Below the pieces are notes generated by a model. That model did not search any database, was not told where the DNA came from, and was given only the letters and a program-made list of their open reading frames with translations. Below, piece after piece: positions 42,456 to 54,689 of a stretch of 64,000 bases of DNA. The DNA comes from Toxorhynchites rutilus septentrionalis (lineage: Eukaryota; Arthropoda; Insecta; Diptera; Culicidae): positions 17,331,441-17,395,440 of the forward strand of contig NC_073744.1 of the NCBI RefSeq assembly GCF_029784135.1, in the 5' to 3' direction. Made by a program: the position numbers and the translations under genes. The number at the start of each line of letters is the position of its first letter. Positions within the stretch are counted from its first letter, which is position 1.

Positions 42456-44249
42456 TAGGAGATATGAGAGAGAGAAACAAGAGACACATTGCAAATAAGC
42501 ACGCATTAAACTTTTTCGCATACTTTGTCATATACACGGCCCCGACTGAAAAAGATAAAAAGACTCGTTTATGCTCTCCTTTTTACTCTTAGAAAACACG
42601 TTCAGTCTGAGAGAAAGAGAGGTCTGCTCCCAGACATACAAACATTTTAAAGATGCTTTTATTTGATCATTTAACCCTATAGCACACGAAAAAAAGCATT
42701 TTTTCTGCCGAAGATGATATTTTTTCTGCCAACGCTAGTTTGGGAGTACTTCACGGCTCACGTGAACCGTGGACCCGTCACCACTACTTTCGGACGAATC
42801 CCGAAAAGCGAAAGCTTTTCTCCAGCGAATACTCCCCACTGCTGTGAATTTTGTAATCATCGCCCATAAACGGACAGACCACAGAACACAATGCCATCCG
42901 TCCGTTTTCGGCACTCAAGCAACAAAAAAAAAGGTGCGCGGACGGGTGCTGAAAATAAATTATTTATTGCTGCGATAATAAAAATTAATAAATTGACCAA
43001 CAGCCTCGACGAGCCTCTCGCACATACACGGATCTCGCGCGTGATGGTGAAATAAATTCATTAAGGTAAATGGAGAATGAGAGAGGGGCCCTTAATTGAT
43101 TGTCTCGATTGTTGCTAAATTTTAACGACAACGAAGGCTGACGATGCTGACGGTGGTTTGGTTCCCTCCGTCTTAATTTGTCACGCTGCCACCACTTTGG
43201 CGACCGCTGAAATGTCAAGTTCGGCTGCGGTACCAGCTTGGTCACGCGGTGTATTATTGAATGCCCAGAGATGTCCTTCACGGTAGGTCATAATGTTGGT
43301 GCATTATGGTGGTTGGGATGTATGGAGCGAAAGATTATTTTGCATACGCCGCTGCTGTCTTAAAATAGTCGTCGCCATCGCTCAGAAATGTACCAATTTG
43401 GTAGCAGTTGTTAATTGTTGTGATTGGTTGGTGACGCACGGCGTCGGTGTCAATTCCGTGAGAGAGAGAGGTGCTAGGTTGGGGCGAAAGGTGGTTCTTT
43501 ATTCACAAAATGGATGTGACCTTTCGGTTGGTGTGTCTTATTGAGTGCTCGGAGTTTTCTGAAAGGAACAATGAACGGAGGTTTATTTTCCCATGAGGAG
43601 AGTATGGAAAGGGCAACCGGTCAACTATCAGATATTGATGGTTGCGACATAGTCATCGGGGCTTGTATGGGCTTGTCGTTTACCCTATTTTGCTATTTGC
43701 GAGTGAAGTCGGTAGCATCGACCGAATGAAATCTATCGTCATAATTTTTCGAACTATTTGATTTGCTTATTGCATACATTTAGAAAATATGTTTGCATCT
43801 CTGATATTTTGTTTTGGGAAACACTTTAAAATATAAAATTTGCAACACATGACGTTCGATCATGAACTTAACTCGATAAGATTCTTTTGACTTACAAAAT
43901 ACGAAATTTCGCTCGATGTGATAGTAGTAGTGATGGTCGGTTCGATATAGATAATAGGGTACTATGTTAATGATATTTACAACCGTTGCCGCATTTTTTA
44001 AATTTAGAAATTATTCATTTACAGTGTTTTTCTTTTCTTCCAGAATACAAACCATAGATGATTACACGAAAGATTGGTGAGTCTGTACATATTTATATTA
44101 TTTAAGAAAAGATTCAGTCGATAGATTGGATTGAGAATTATTCTGTCTAAAAGGTTTTTCAAGCTTCGTGAATCTTTGATTGTATAAAAAAGTTGTTCAG
44201 GAACAATATGTAAAGGGATTTGGTATAACCTTGAAACAAACACCTACAA
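42456..44249. other. Spacer, moderately GC-rich at 42.7-43.7 kb
   Basis: A TTAACCCTATAGCAC site near 42671 could be a piggyBac-like element end, but no partner was found. Frames of up to 98 codons at 42.9-43.7 kb show no domain. Confidence 0.35.
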
Positions 44250-44760
44250 TGAAAATGATACAGATCTATTTTTTTATAGAAAAATGAAAATTCCTAGAAT
44301 GAAGAAACTCAAAAAAAAACTGGAAATGAAAATTTTAGTAAGAGAAATCTTTGATAATTTATATTTCAAAAACTATGAGTCGTACCGAAATAGTGTTTTA
44401 GAAAGACTTAATTGATGTTAAAACGTGAAAAAAATATACACTGCAAAAAAAATTAGTACAAAAAAAAAACTTTAATTCGCAATATCTAAAATATGTTTTT
44501 TTTAAATTTTTTCCTAATTTTTTCATATAAAATAGAAGTCATGTCGAAAATTTAAAAAATAAGTCCAAGATGGTCAAACTATTTTTGACGAACTTTGTGG
44601 AACATCGAGTTTTTATGAATTTTCGAAACTTCGAATTTTTGTATGTTAACAATTATTTTTAGCATGAATCCTGATGTGATTTAAAATGAAAAGGCTCGTT
44701 GTCAATCTCCTTCTAAATTGGCTGCATTAGATATTTGAAAAAAATATTTCTAATCCATTG
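44250..44760. repeat. Dispersed AT-rich repeat (inverted partner of 34.08-34.51 kb)
   Basis: Inverse of the 34.1-34.5 kb segment with moderate divergence. No coding content. Confidence 0.6.
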
Positions 44761-44884
44761 TCTTTTTAATTTTTTTTTTTGAATTTAAATATGTATTTTT
44801 TATTTTTTTTTAATTTTTCATATAAAATATATGTCATGTAGATAACTTAAAAAATGAGTCCAATATGGTAAATTTTTCCAATAG

Positions 44885-45190
44885 GGTGCCCATTTCCATT
44901 TTAGGGTCGTCCGAAAAATCGACTTTGCCCTTTTTTCCAAAAATTACTTTTTTTTCTAAAATTCATAACTTGTGAACGACTGAACCGATTTAGATGGTCG
45001 ACAAAAAAATGATTTTTCGGACCATCGGTTAATTTTGAAAATCATAACTCAAGATAAAAAAAATAACGTCTCAGTGATTTTTGGATATGTTATGTAAAAA
45101 AACCTCAGTTTTCAAGAAAAAATATAAAATATATAACGCCCTTGGTCCCGAGACCATGTAAACACTTTTAAAACAAATACAAGTAATAAA
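44885..45190. repeat. Fold-back repeat fragment
   Basis: Contains AGGGTGCCCATTTCCATTTT, GAACGACTGAACCGATTTAG and, soon after, the inverse GATTTTTCGGACCATCGGTT, as in 1490-1600 and 30590-30700, with most of the loop missing. Confidence 0.5.
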
Positions 45191-45315
45191 TGTGAAAAAA
45201 AGTCACAGGAGGGCTGCGTCGTAGACACGACCGCATAGTTGACGTAGGATTCCGTTAGGCTATCTGTTGATTTTGGATATGTTTGAAGAATTAAACTCTT
45301 TGACAATGATTTGGT

Positions 45316-45331
45316 GGTCCTGAAAAGGGCG
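45316..45331 (-). promoter_or_regulatory. Decayed histone-type 3' stem-loop
   Basis: The minus strand reads CGCCCTTTTCAGGACC followed by ACC. The inner three stem pairs and the TTTC loop match the histone stem-loop, while two outer pairs are mismatched. It is in the orientation expected from the promoter-like module at the right of element C. Confidence 0.45.
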
Positions 45332-45564
45332 GATTTCTTTGGTTGTTGGGTATTGTTTGTTCACTCTACCAGTGTTTACAATCGTACATCAAACACATAT
45401 TGTTTAATCAATAGGCGTTATCGCAGCAAATGGTTATCAAGATTTTACATAATCATTAAATGATATGCGTAGAAATTCAGTGAGCAGAAGGTATGGAAGG
45501 CATATTCTTCAATACAATCTTGAATAACCGAGCCAAAGCGTTGTGTTCGTACCCGCTTTGGTAA

Positions 45565-46150
45565 TCCGTGTTGGGAAAACATTTTTCGGAGTGCAAAAAA
45601 GAAAACATTCGGGTGCAGAAGTATCCCCGGCTTGCATGAATTAACAATTTCAACTTCTACTTTTTATGCTATATAGGCATTTAACTTGAAAGTTCATTCG
45701 CCTCTAATGTCTGCACGATTTTCCCAGGTTCCTAAGTTTAGAAGATCGTGTTAAGGAAACATATTCTAGTCTGCACAAAGGCAAACGAGTACAAAAGTAC
45801 TCGCAGTTGGCATTTATTTGCAAAGCCGATTTCCCCAGACACCTTGGTTTTGAAGTCTGTGTTGGGGAAATACATTTCAGTAGGAACAAAAATACCCCCG
45901 ACGTGCCTGTATTTGCAATGTCAATTTCCCCACGCTCCATGGATTTGTGGTCTGTGTTAGGGAAACACATTCCATTCGGAACAAAAATGCCCCCGACTTA
46001 CATGTATTTGCAATACTGATTTCTCCCACACTGTTTGGTTTTGAAGTCTGTATTAGGGAACACATTCCGGTGAGAACAAAAGTCTCCATACTTACATGTA
46101 TTTGCAATGCCGATTTCCCCAAGGCCGCTTGGTTGTGATGGCTGTGTTGG
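45565..46150. repeat. Tandem array, ~95-bp unit, about 5-6 copies
   Basis: The unit contains TTTGAAGTCTGTGTTAGGGA, ATTCCGGTGAGAACAAAA, a CATGTATTTGCAATGCC-like block and GATTTCCCCA. It repeats about every 95-96 bp, with starts near 45750, 45849, 45945, 46041 and 46136. The frames of 60-90 codons in this region are products of the repeat. Two more copies are at 51070-51240. Confidence 0.85.
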
Positions 46151-46166
46151 GGAAACCGTAAATCGG

Positions 46167-46433
46167 GCCAATCAAAATGAGGCAGTTAAGGCGTTTAGAT
46201 AACGCTCCACATTTTACAGTTATTCAATTGTTTATCTAATGAAAAATAACATTTTTATCAATTGCTATAGATGCGTAGAAATATTCCCCATCAATTGATG
46301 CAAACATCTTTCCGATCCAGTAAGAAATGTTCAAGTTATAAGCATTCGGAATCTTTCATTTTTTCCTACATGTTCTGGGTTTAGGTTTTCCATTTTACCC
46401 CCCATATAGTCCGGTTAGACGTAGTCCCACGTC
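46167..46433 (-). repeat. Promoter-like module shared with element A
   Basis: Corresponds to 10727-10993: CCAATCAAAAT at its left, GATGCGTAGAAATATTCC and CATCAATTGATGCAAAC in the middle, CCGGTTAGACGTAGTCCCAC at its right. Confidence 0.65.
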
Positions 46434-47408
46434 AAAATACTAAATGAGTCACTACAAATACTATATTTACATTTGCAAGTCCTTCGTGTGTTTTATAATG
46501 CCTATACATAGTTTTTTTTTTGAATCTAGATTACGTACTATTATGAATTAAAATTTGAAAAAAATTGCTCCAAGCGATACTGCGGCGTAAAAGTCGTCAT
46601 GTACCTTAATGTTGCTATGTTCGAATGTAAGAAATTTCACACGCGGAAAAAATCTGTACCAATTTGTACTTTTTGACGAAAATCTGTACTCTGTACCGTA
46701 CAGAATCTGTTAAAAAAAAATAACGAAAAAATCTGTACCTTTCCAGATAAATACGTGAGGTAACACTAATCCCTAACGCTAATTTTTCTCTTCCGCTACC
46801 TTCCTCTTTGATTATATTTATTATCGCGGCTGCATAATTTGCACCACCAAACAATCGTCTATCATAGCATCAAAATATTAGGTGATTGTTGCATCGCGAC
46901 AGGGCCAATGCACACGGGAGCAGATGCAAATGGGGTTTCATCGTAGCGAAGACGCTATTTGTACATACGAGTTATGAAGCACGAACGAACGCACACAAAG
47001 CCATATATCGATGGCTAGAAGCAACTAAATATACACACACTTAATTCCACTTTGCGCTCTTCTCAGAAGCTTTTTCTATCAACATTTCCGGTCTCAATTA
47101 GCTGTGCTTTCACCCTTGGCGGAGATAGTTTTGTTACTGTCATGAAAACCGAATCACACACAAAATTCCTGAACAATTATTTTTTGGTGAGTCGATGATA
47201 GCCTAGTTTGATGAATCCCCACACAATTATGTAGCTCAGGACCTTAATGAAATGGCGGAGATTGTAATATTTAGCATAACAAACAAATCTTAGGAAATTG
47301 CCGATTCGTTTGGTATGTAAATCGCCAGAATCCGTTTGCGGCAAAAATAGTTATCAACGTTAGCTTTATTTCATAAAAACGTGACCTGTTTTGGCACCCT
47401 TAATGAAA
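46434..47408. other. Spacer, possibly another member of the palindrome family
   Basis: No gene. It includes an AAATCTGTACC-rich dispersed fragment (46640-46760). On the minus strand, upstream of a TATATGG site near 47005, the layout recalls a decayed promoter, and the stretch ends at the palindrome at 47409. The other end of such an element was not found. Confidence 0.35.
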
Positions 47409-47424
47409 GACGTAGTTCTACGTC
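47409..47424. repeat. Palindrome GACGTAGTTCTACGTC
   Basis: A variant of the 16-bp palindrome of elements A-C in the context TAATGAAAGACGTAG, similar to AATGAAAGACGTAG at 12366. Confidence 0.7.
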
Positions 47425-48699
47425 AAAAATATTGGTCCTATTCAAAAACAAGTCTAATTTTTTAAAGATTTTTTTTATGCAAAGTTGCTGTAATGATCAA
47501 TGTCCTTACATCCAAACCATTTTCGGCAAAAAATCGGCAATTTCTTTTCGGGCATTAAGTGGAATTAAGTGATCCTCAGACCTCTATAGTCAAATTTTTT
47601 AAACACGAATCTATCTGTAGTTTTTTTGTTCTTGTTCACACAAAATTCTTGCCAACCTAAAAACTTTGCGGTTGGTTGAGTAAGTAAACTTGACATCATT
47701 TTATCATCAAAAAACAACAAAATGAATAGATGTTTAATTCAAGAATTATTAGGTTTGAATGTAAAGATGTTCATACCAATTACTTACAAATTGAGGTAAT
47801 TAAAAAAATATATAAAAATCGAAGTTAATGATGAAAATTTAAAAAAAAATAAATGTGATCAATGTGATGGATACACCTATTGACTTTCTACCAAAATAAT
47901 CAAATCTCTTGAAGTATAATGAATTATATTAATTTATAAGTGAGTGTATCATCATTCAAACTCTAAAAAATTTCAGAACGCAAATGTTCTGCACGCTCAT
48001 CTACTTGTTGAGATTTTGAAAAGTACAACAATAATACTTTCTACTAGGATGTTAGTCAAAAGTTAGTTCACATAGCACAACTTATACAGTATCTTGAAAG
48101 TTTCAAACAAGAACTTGTGTTAATTATTAGGGGTCAATTTTTAGACCTTGTCGACAACCCAAAATCAGTTTTCGTTCATGTTGATCTCTGAGAAACCAAT
48201 ATGGACCCCGGGGGGGTCGATATCGACCACTCTGAGAGCCCCTGGTTTAGTACAAAATCGCTCCATGATGTGCGATATCTTTCATTCACAACGCTCTGTC
48301 GACCCTTTGAGATGATTTTGGTTTCGGATTTCATATTAAACCCTTTTTTTGTAACATCAACATTAGGAAAGACTTTTGACTGCTCGCTGGCTGGAGCGAG
48401 ATATTTTCAGCAGTTGTTAAAAGAAATCCTCATCACGGGCAGACAAGCACAGAAGTATACACAACAAATGTCGACGGACGTAACATAAAATTCTGAATAA
48501 TTATTTAATCATTAAACTGTGACAAAAGGAGTCAATGCGGAAAGTGTAGTGTGAACCCATTGTTCAAACCATAGTATTTCCTAAATCCCCATTCTGGCAC
48601 CTTCGAGGTGCAGTGGTCCTTCGCTATTCATACAATATCTCGACCACCCGGTGTGGTAGCTGAGGCAACTCCAGGGGGAAACACCACAAAATATATGTA
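47425..48699. other. AT-rich spacer
   Basis: No gene or clear repeat boundary. A GC-rich patch (GGACCCCGGGGGGGTCGATA) lies at 48203-48222. A fragment near 47460-47520 resembles fold-back element ends. Confidence 0.4.
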
Positions 48700-50300
48700 T
48701 GTGAGTTTACATAAAATTTCTCTCTTTCTCGCTCTTACTCTTGTCCTGTGTGTCTCTATCTCTTAGGCTGGAGAGATAAAATAAAATGTAGGCCAACAAC
48801 TTCGCGCATATGTCCTCCGTTCCCAGTGGAGCGCGTGTTCGCGATTCGGGTGCGTCGGAAGGGGTGCTGCTGCTGCTGCTGCTATACCCTTTGCAGGACC
48901 CAGAGACCAGCGATGCAGCGGCTCGTTTTGTTCGATGACTGTGACGACAACGACAACGACGACGGATGACGATGCCGCGGTGGTTGATCATGTGCACCGA
49001 GCACATTAAATTCAAATACTTGCTTCCTTTCCTCCGGTACCTGACCTAGCTTTGGTCCAGCGTGTGTACTCTGGCGGCGGGGCCTTGGGAATAACCGGAG
49101 AATTACTTGCCACGGGAAAAAAGCAGCAACAAGTTTTCTTTCCTTCGCTGCGGGATCCGGTTGTGGCAAGTTTCCAAAAGACTTGCCGCCGAGTCAGAGA
49201 GTGCGCCCGCGCTTTCAAGACGGTCACTTATCACTGCTTTTGAGGCATGGCGAGGGTAGGGTAGACGGGAGGACTCTCTCTCTTTCTCTCTATGCTGCCA
49301 CAGGGAACGGTTTCCTATGACATGAGGGGGGAACACAAGCGGAAATGTAGTACACGTTTCACACATTTCCACCGTTTTCGCGGTCGGGCTTCAAAGTAGT
49401 CCGGCTGTGCATCTTACGGTTGGGTTGACACTGGCCAAGGTGTCGTCCTAGGCGTTCCAATAGGAAACACGCGGCGATCGGGCTCGTGCGGGAAACCTCC
49501 GAACAGTAGCCGGCTTCTTTAATAGCGGGAAGAGTAACAGTGTTAACCGGAAGTGGCCGTTTTTACGTTTCGATTATCACCTAACGGCACCACTTAACAA
49601 ATTTTCAGCACCGACAGCTGGATAAACCGTTCGGAATGACTGCTGAATAGTGGAGAATTGTGAGGTGAGTGAACTCAGCGTTTAACCTGACTGTTTCACA
49701 TTTCTCTCCTTGCAGGTAATTACATATATCTTTCCACAAAATTCGTTTCCCCCAGCAGCTTTCCTCACCCGTTTCCCAGCAGCAGCAGCAGCCGCATCAG
49801 CATCACGTTCTTTGCGCTGAGCGCATTGATTCTGCGATTCGCGATCGTTCCTCCGCGATAAGCGCCTTCCACAATATGCCCATCGATTTACATTCAATTT
49901 GGAATTAGCAAAATTCCCTGCCCTGCGGACACACAATGTTCGAAAACAACGACGAGCCACGGGAGAAGCTATTTTTATACACACCGGAGAATCCCGATCG
50001 AGAGTAGGAGGAGAAGAGGAGGGAGCGCAATCCATTCCTCCATTTCTGGAACAAGTTGCCTCCCGGGGACAGCTGGCAGCAGCCTGCTCCAAAAGTGGAG
50101 AATATCTTGGGTATGTCATCGTCCCACGGGAGAACGCCAATACAAAGTAGACGATGACGGCTGCGGCGGCGGCGGCAACGACCAAAACACCCTTCCTGCC
50201 CGTCATCATCGCGTCCTTACTCCGACGCTTTGGGACTTTGTTTCTCTTGTTTGTAATCGGTGTTGATACGGAAAGATGCGTGTGTTATTGTCAGTGTGCC
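48700..50300. other. GC-rich island, possible promoter or first-exon region
   Basis: Base composition is clearly more GC-rich and CpG-containing than the flanks, with trinucleotide runs (CTG near 48868-48880, GCA near 49777-49790, GCG near 50163-50175). No dispersed repeat is recognised, which makes it the best candidate for single-copy genic sequence in the window. Confidence 0.4.
49900..50209 (-). CDS. Possible first exon of a signal-anchor membrane protein
   Basis: The minus-strand frame from the ATG at 50209 starts with a short basic segment (MMTGRKG), then a hydrophobic stretch (VLVVAAAAAAVIVYFVLAF), then SRGTMTYPRYSPLLEQ. That is the layout of a type II Golgi-type membrane protein. The open frame runs on to 49682 but soon becomes low-complexity and arginine-rich, so a splice donor probably lies between about 49950 and 50050 (GTGTGT near 49985 is one option). 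I recognise no family. If real, the rest of the gene lies further left or outside the window. A chance frame in GC-rich DNA remains possible. Confidence 0.3.
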
Positions 50301-51069
50301 CGTGGATTGAATGGTTAAAATATTGTATTCAGGGTGAAGCTTTGCACACGACTCTGATATAGAAAACAAAGTATGAAAGGGCGAAAACACTCCTAAATTC
50401 GCCGAAGCTCTCTCCCGGCAATGAAATTATAAAAAAAATCACTTTTTATTATATCGAATATTACTTTAGAATTCATCGAAGTGTTATCAATAACTTTTGA
50501 TAGAATGTTTTGATAGCCCTGGAATGGATCGATTGGTTTGCGTGGTTTTGTACAGTCAGCTGAAGATGGCTGAAGAGCTGACTCGTGATCCATTCCTTCC
50601 CTCAGAATACACAAGCGCTCTCCACTGGACGGCATGAAAACCGACGCTCTGTATCATTTCATCGAGTTCCACTGTAGATTTGAAGTTGACTGCTCGCTGA
50701 TACGAGCAAGACTGAGTAATAGAAATTGGAAGCGCTCTGTTTTTGCGCTGTGGCCCATTTATTGATTGATTGATGAACTTTCCTTAGGTGAAGATGAACA
50801 CAACAAAACAGCTTAAACCGGACGATCCGTTCTCGAAGGGGAACACACATTGGTTTTATTTATGAAAATTGAAATAAATCGTTACATATTTCAAGTCATT
50901 TCTAGCACAACCGCTACCATATACAATTTTACACATACTCTTATACTTGTGCTAAACGTTTTACAATGCATGATCGGTTATTGATATGAAATTTCACCAA
51001 GCAACCAACATTAATGTCCCAAATTTAAACTTTATTTGCTATAATTAGTCGTACCACTCACCTTACCTG
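50301..51069. other. Spacer without recognised gene
   Basis: No recognisable feature. Composition returns to AT-rich. Confidence 0.4.
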
Positions 51070-51240
51070 CAATACAAAATGCCCCCGACTTGCATATTTT
51101 TGCAATGTCGATTTCCCCAGGCCCCTTTGTTTTGAAGTCTGTGTTAGGGAACACATTTCGGTGGGAACGAAAGTTCCCCAACTTGCATGTATTTGCAATG
51201 CCGATTTCCCCAGGTAGCGTGGTTTTGAAGTCTGTAGTTT
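51070..51240. repeat. Two copies of the 95-bp element C unit
   Basis: GCCCCCGACTTGCATATTTT, TTTGAAGTCTGTGTTAGGGA and ACATTTCGGTGGGAACGAAA match the unit at 45565-46150, repeated about 1.7 times, without the element C ends. Confidence 0.8.
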
Positions 51241-51810
51241 CATGAAATTATTTTATTCTATAGTTTTAATTATTTATTTAATATTTTACTTATTTTATTC
51301 ATTTACATCGTAATGAATTGTTTTGGAGTGTCCAAAATGATTGAAGGAAAAATCTCGTAAATCTAACAGAAAACAACTGAGCTATAATTGTGAGTACAAG
51401 AGGAAGCTTGTATCGTCGATTCAGATCAATCAGACCGAGATTTTTCAATTGTTCGATAGTTAGTTTTGATCATTCAATATAAAAAAAAATTATGAAGTGC
51501 CGGAATTGGTTGACGCAAAAATTTCATCAATTCATCATGAAATGACTGAGCAACTAGCATTTGAAATTGAACATTTTTCACGATGTGATCGATTTTCGTT
51601 TTTCAATTTGTACCCCCAATATGTTCCCGAAAGATATAATTTTACGCTCATCACAACAATAATCACGCACACAATCGCAGGATTTCTCTTCCCAACAAGA
51701 CGACGATTAGTTAAATCATATGATAAAAATCCAATGTACTTAAAAATACTTGGGAGTAGTAAGAAGTAATAGTAAGTAATAGTAAGAAGAGAGGATAGTA
51801 ATAATTGAAA
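51241..51810. other. AT-rich spacer
   Basis: A 90-codon plus-strand frame (51497-51769) has no recognisable domain. Nothing else is seen. Confidence 0.4.
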
Positions 51811-52411
51811 CAATCGAGAGAGAAAGAAAGGGAGGAAAGAGAGAGAGAGAGAGAGGGAGAGAGAGACAGAGAGAGAGGAGAGGGAAAGAGAGAGANNNNN
51901 NNNNNNNNNNNNNNNNNNNNNNNNNNNNNNNNNNNNNNNNNNNNNNNNNNNNNNNNNNNNNNNNNNNNNNNNNNNNNNNNNNNNNNNNNNNNNNNNNNNN
52001 NNNNNNNNNNNNNNNNNNNNNNNNNNNNNNNNNNNNNNNNNNNNNNNNNNNNNNNNNNNNNNNNNNNNNNNNNNNNNNNNNNNNNNNNNNNNNNNNNNNN
52101 NNNNNNNNNNNNNNNNNNNNNNNNNNNNNNNNNNNNNNNNNNNNNNNNNNNNNNNNNNNNNNNNNNNNNNNNNNNNNNNNNNNNNNNNNNNNNNNNNNNN
52201 NNNNNNNNNNNNNNNNNNNNNNNNNNNNNNNNNNNNNNNNNNNNNNNNNNNNNNNNNNNNNNNNNNNNNNNNNNNNNNNNNNNNNNNNNNNNNNNNNNNN
52301 NNNNNNNNNNNNNNNNNNNNNNNNNNNNNNNNNNNNNNNNNNNNNNNNNNNNNNNNNNNNNNNNNNNNNNNNNNNNNNNNNNNNNNNNNNNNNNNAGAGA
52401 GAGAGAAAGAC

Positions 52412-52492
<81 letters not shown>

Positions 52493-52510
52493 AGAGAGAG
52501 AGAGTAAAGA
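51811..52510. repeat. GA-rich microsatellite around an assembly gap
   Basis: (GA)n and GAGAAA-type repeats flank a run of exactly 500 N (51896-52395). The round number indicates a placeholder gap, so the true array length is unknown. The Arg-Glu-rich open frame through it is an artefact. Confidence 0.95.
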
Positions 52511-53130
52511 GAATAGGAAAATCGTTTTTCTACGGCACAGTTAGTAAAGCACCAAAATCATGCTTGAAAGAAACTTTTATCGTTTTGACATTAGCAATTT
52601 GAGAGACTAAAAAACAAGGCGAATGTAGCATAGAGAGAATAGAGGAAATATAGAGAAAAGAAAGAATGAAGTGAATAGAGCGAATAGGAGGAATTAAGAG
52701 AAAAGAGAGGATAGAGAGAATAAAGAGAATATAATTAACAGCGGAAGTAGGAAAGGAATAGAGGTAGAAGGAAATGGAGAGCATAGCGAGAATAGGAATA
52801 ATAGAAAAAATAGACCATAATAGATAGAATGAAGATAAATATTTAAGAAAAAATATGAGAACAAGGAGAAAAGAAAAGAATAACAAAGAAAAGAGAGAGA
52901 AACGAAAGCGTAGAGATAATATGAATAATCAGGGGAATAGAGGAATGGAAGAATGGATGATAAGAGGAATACAGAAATAGAGAAATAAAGGAATAGGTGA
53001 ATGGAGGAATAAAAGAACAGAGGATAAACAAATAGAGACGAGAAAAATATAGGAAAATTAGTAAATAAATAAAAACAATTAGAAGAGTTAGCAATTAAAA
53101 ATTGAATAAAATCAAAATGTAGGAAAAAAA
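52511..53130. repeat. Purine-rich degenerate repeat
   Basis: Loose repetition of GAATAGAGGAA- and GAGAAAAGA-like units. The opposite strand gives hydrophobic Ser/Leu/Phe frames up to 118 codons, which are compositional. Confidence 0.7.
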
Positions 53131-53400
53131 TGGAATCTGATTTTCAAAAATTCAAAATTTTAAAATTTTAAAATTTCAAGATTTCAAAATTTCAAGATTT
53201 CAAAATTTCAAAATTTCATAATTTCAAAATTTCAAAATTTTACAATTTCAAAATGTCATAATTTAGAAATTTTAGAATTCTAATATTTCAAAATTTGGAA
53301 ATAACAATATTTTAATTTCAGAATTCCAAAATTTTTCAAAATTTCAAAATTAAAAAAACCGAATTATTGAACCATTGAGAAATTGAAAAATTGATAAATT
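53131..53400. repeat. AAAATTTC simple repeat
   Basis: Repeats of TTTCAAAA with an 8-9-bp period and drift (TTTCAAGA, TTTCATAA). Confidence 0.85.
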
Positions 53401-53444
53401 GAAAAATGAGGAACGAAACGCGAGGAGATTTGGGAGTTGAAACC

Positions 53445-54170
<726 letters not shown>

Positions 54171-54444
54171 ACCAACAATTAGGAACAGAAAATACATAAT
54201 AAAATTTCAAAATGAGAATAGAAATGAATATTGAACTAAGAACAATACTAAGATGAAGAGAGTAAGAATGAGGAAGGGAAGACATAAGAGTAAGATTAAC
54301 ACTAGATTCAACATACTAAGAAGAAAAACCTTTCTCACGGAACGCTGGCTACTTGTCTCTGCTCAAGTACCAACCAGTTTTTTGCTCCTGTCTACCCTCC
54401 CATTCCACGTGCCAACGGAGGAAACCCTCTGAAAATAATTTTCC

Positions 54445-54689
54445 TCAATGATCCGATACTCTGATGGCCACCGTCGCTGTAACTGGCGCACTCTGCGGGT
54501 ACAACACACAGCTGATCGGGTGTGCTTCGGCTCGAATAATTTGTCCGTTCACTCCGTTACACCGTAGGGCCCCTGGTTTGTGATACTGATTGATCTGGTT
54601 GAGCACTGGGAGCAACCAAATGCCAAGTTCTAAGTAGCACACGCCCAGCGTGACAGTTACACCAGAGCAGGCACCCGTAGCGGCCGCAT
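54445..54689 (-). CDS. Possible terminal coding exon, unknown protein
   Basis: On the minus strand a possible splice acceptor (TTTTAATTGGTAG) ending near 54690 is followed by an open stretch of about 80 codons, including ACSGVTVTLGVCYLELGIWL and NGVNGQIIRAEAHPISCVLY, to a TGA at 54445. The composition is balanced and unlike the surrounding repeats. I recognise no family and found no partner exon. It could be a chance frame. Confidence 0.25.

Larger units (their letters stand above)
45239..46433 (-). mobile_element. Element C: histone-promoter/stem-loop repeat with tandem core
   Basis: It begins TTGACGTAGGATTCC at 45239 and ends with GACGTAGTCCCACGTC (46418-46433), the inverted-motif arrangement of elements A and B. 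The right 265 bp (46167-46433) match the module upstream of the H2A pseudogene. Near the left end the minus strand has a decayed histone-type stem-loop (45316-45331). Between them is a 95-bp tandem array instead of a histone reading frame. Left limit may extend to about 45200. Confidence 0.5.

Noticed and set aside
45704..46138. Overlapping 60-90-codon frames on both strands
   Set aside because: They follow the 95-bp tandem repeat and have no independent support.
51805..52602. 265-codon Arg/Glu-rich frame
   Set aside because: GA microsatellite plus a run of N.
52530..53094. Hydrophobic minus-strand frames
   Set aside because: Compositional effect of the purine-rich repeat on the opposite strand.
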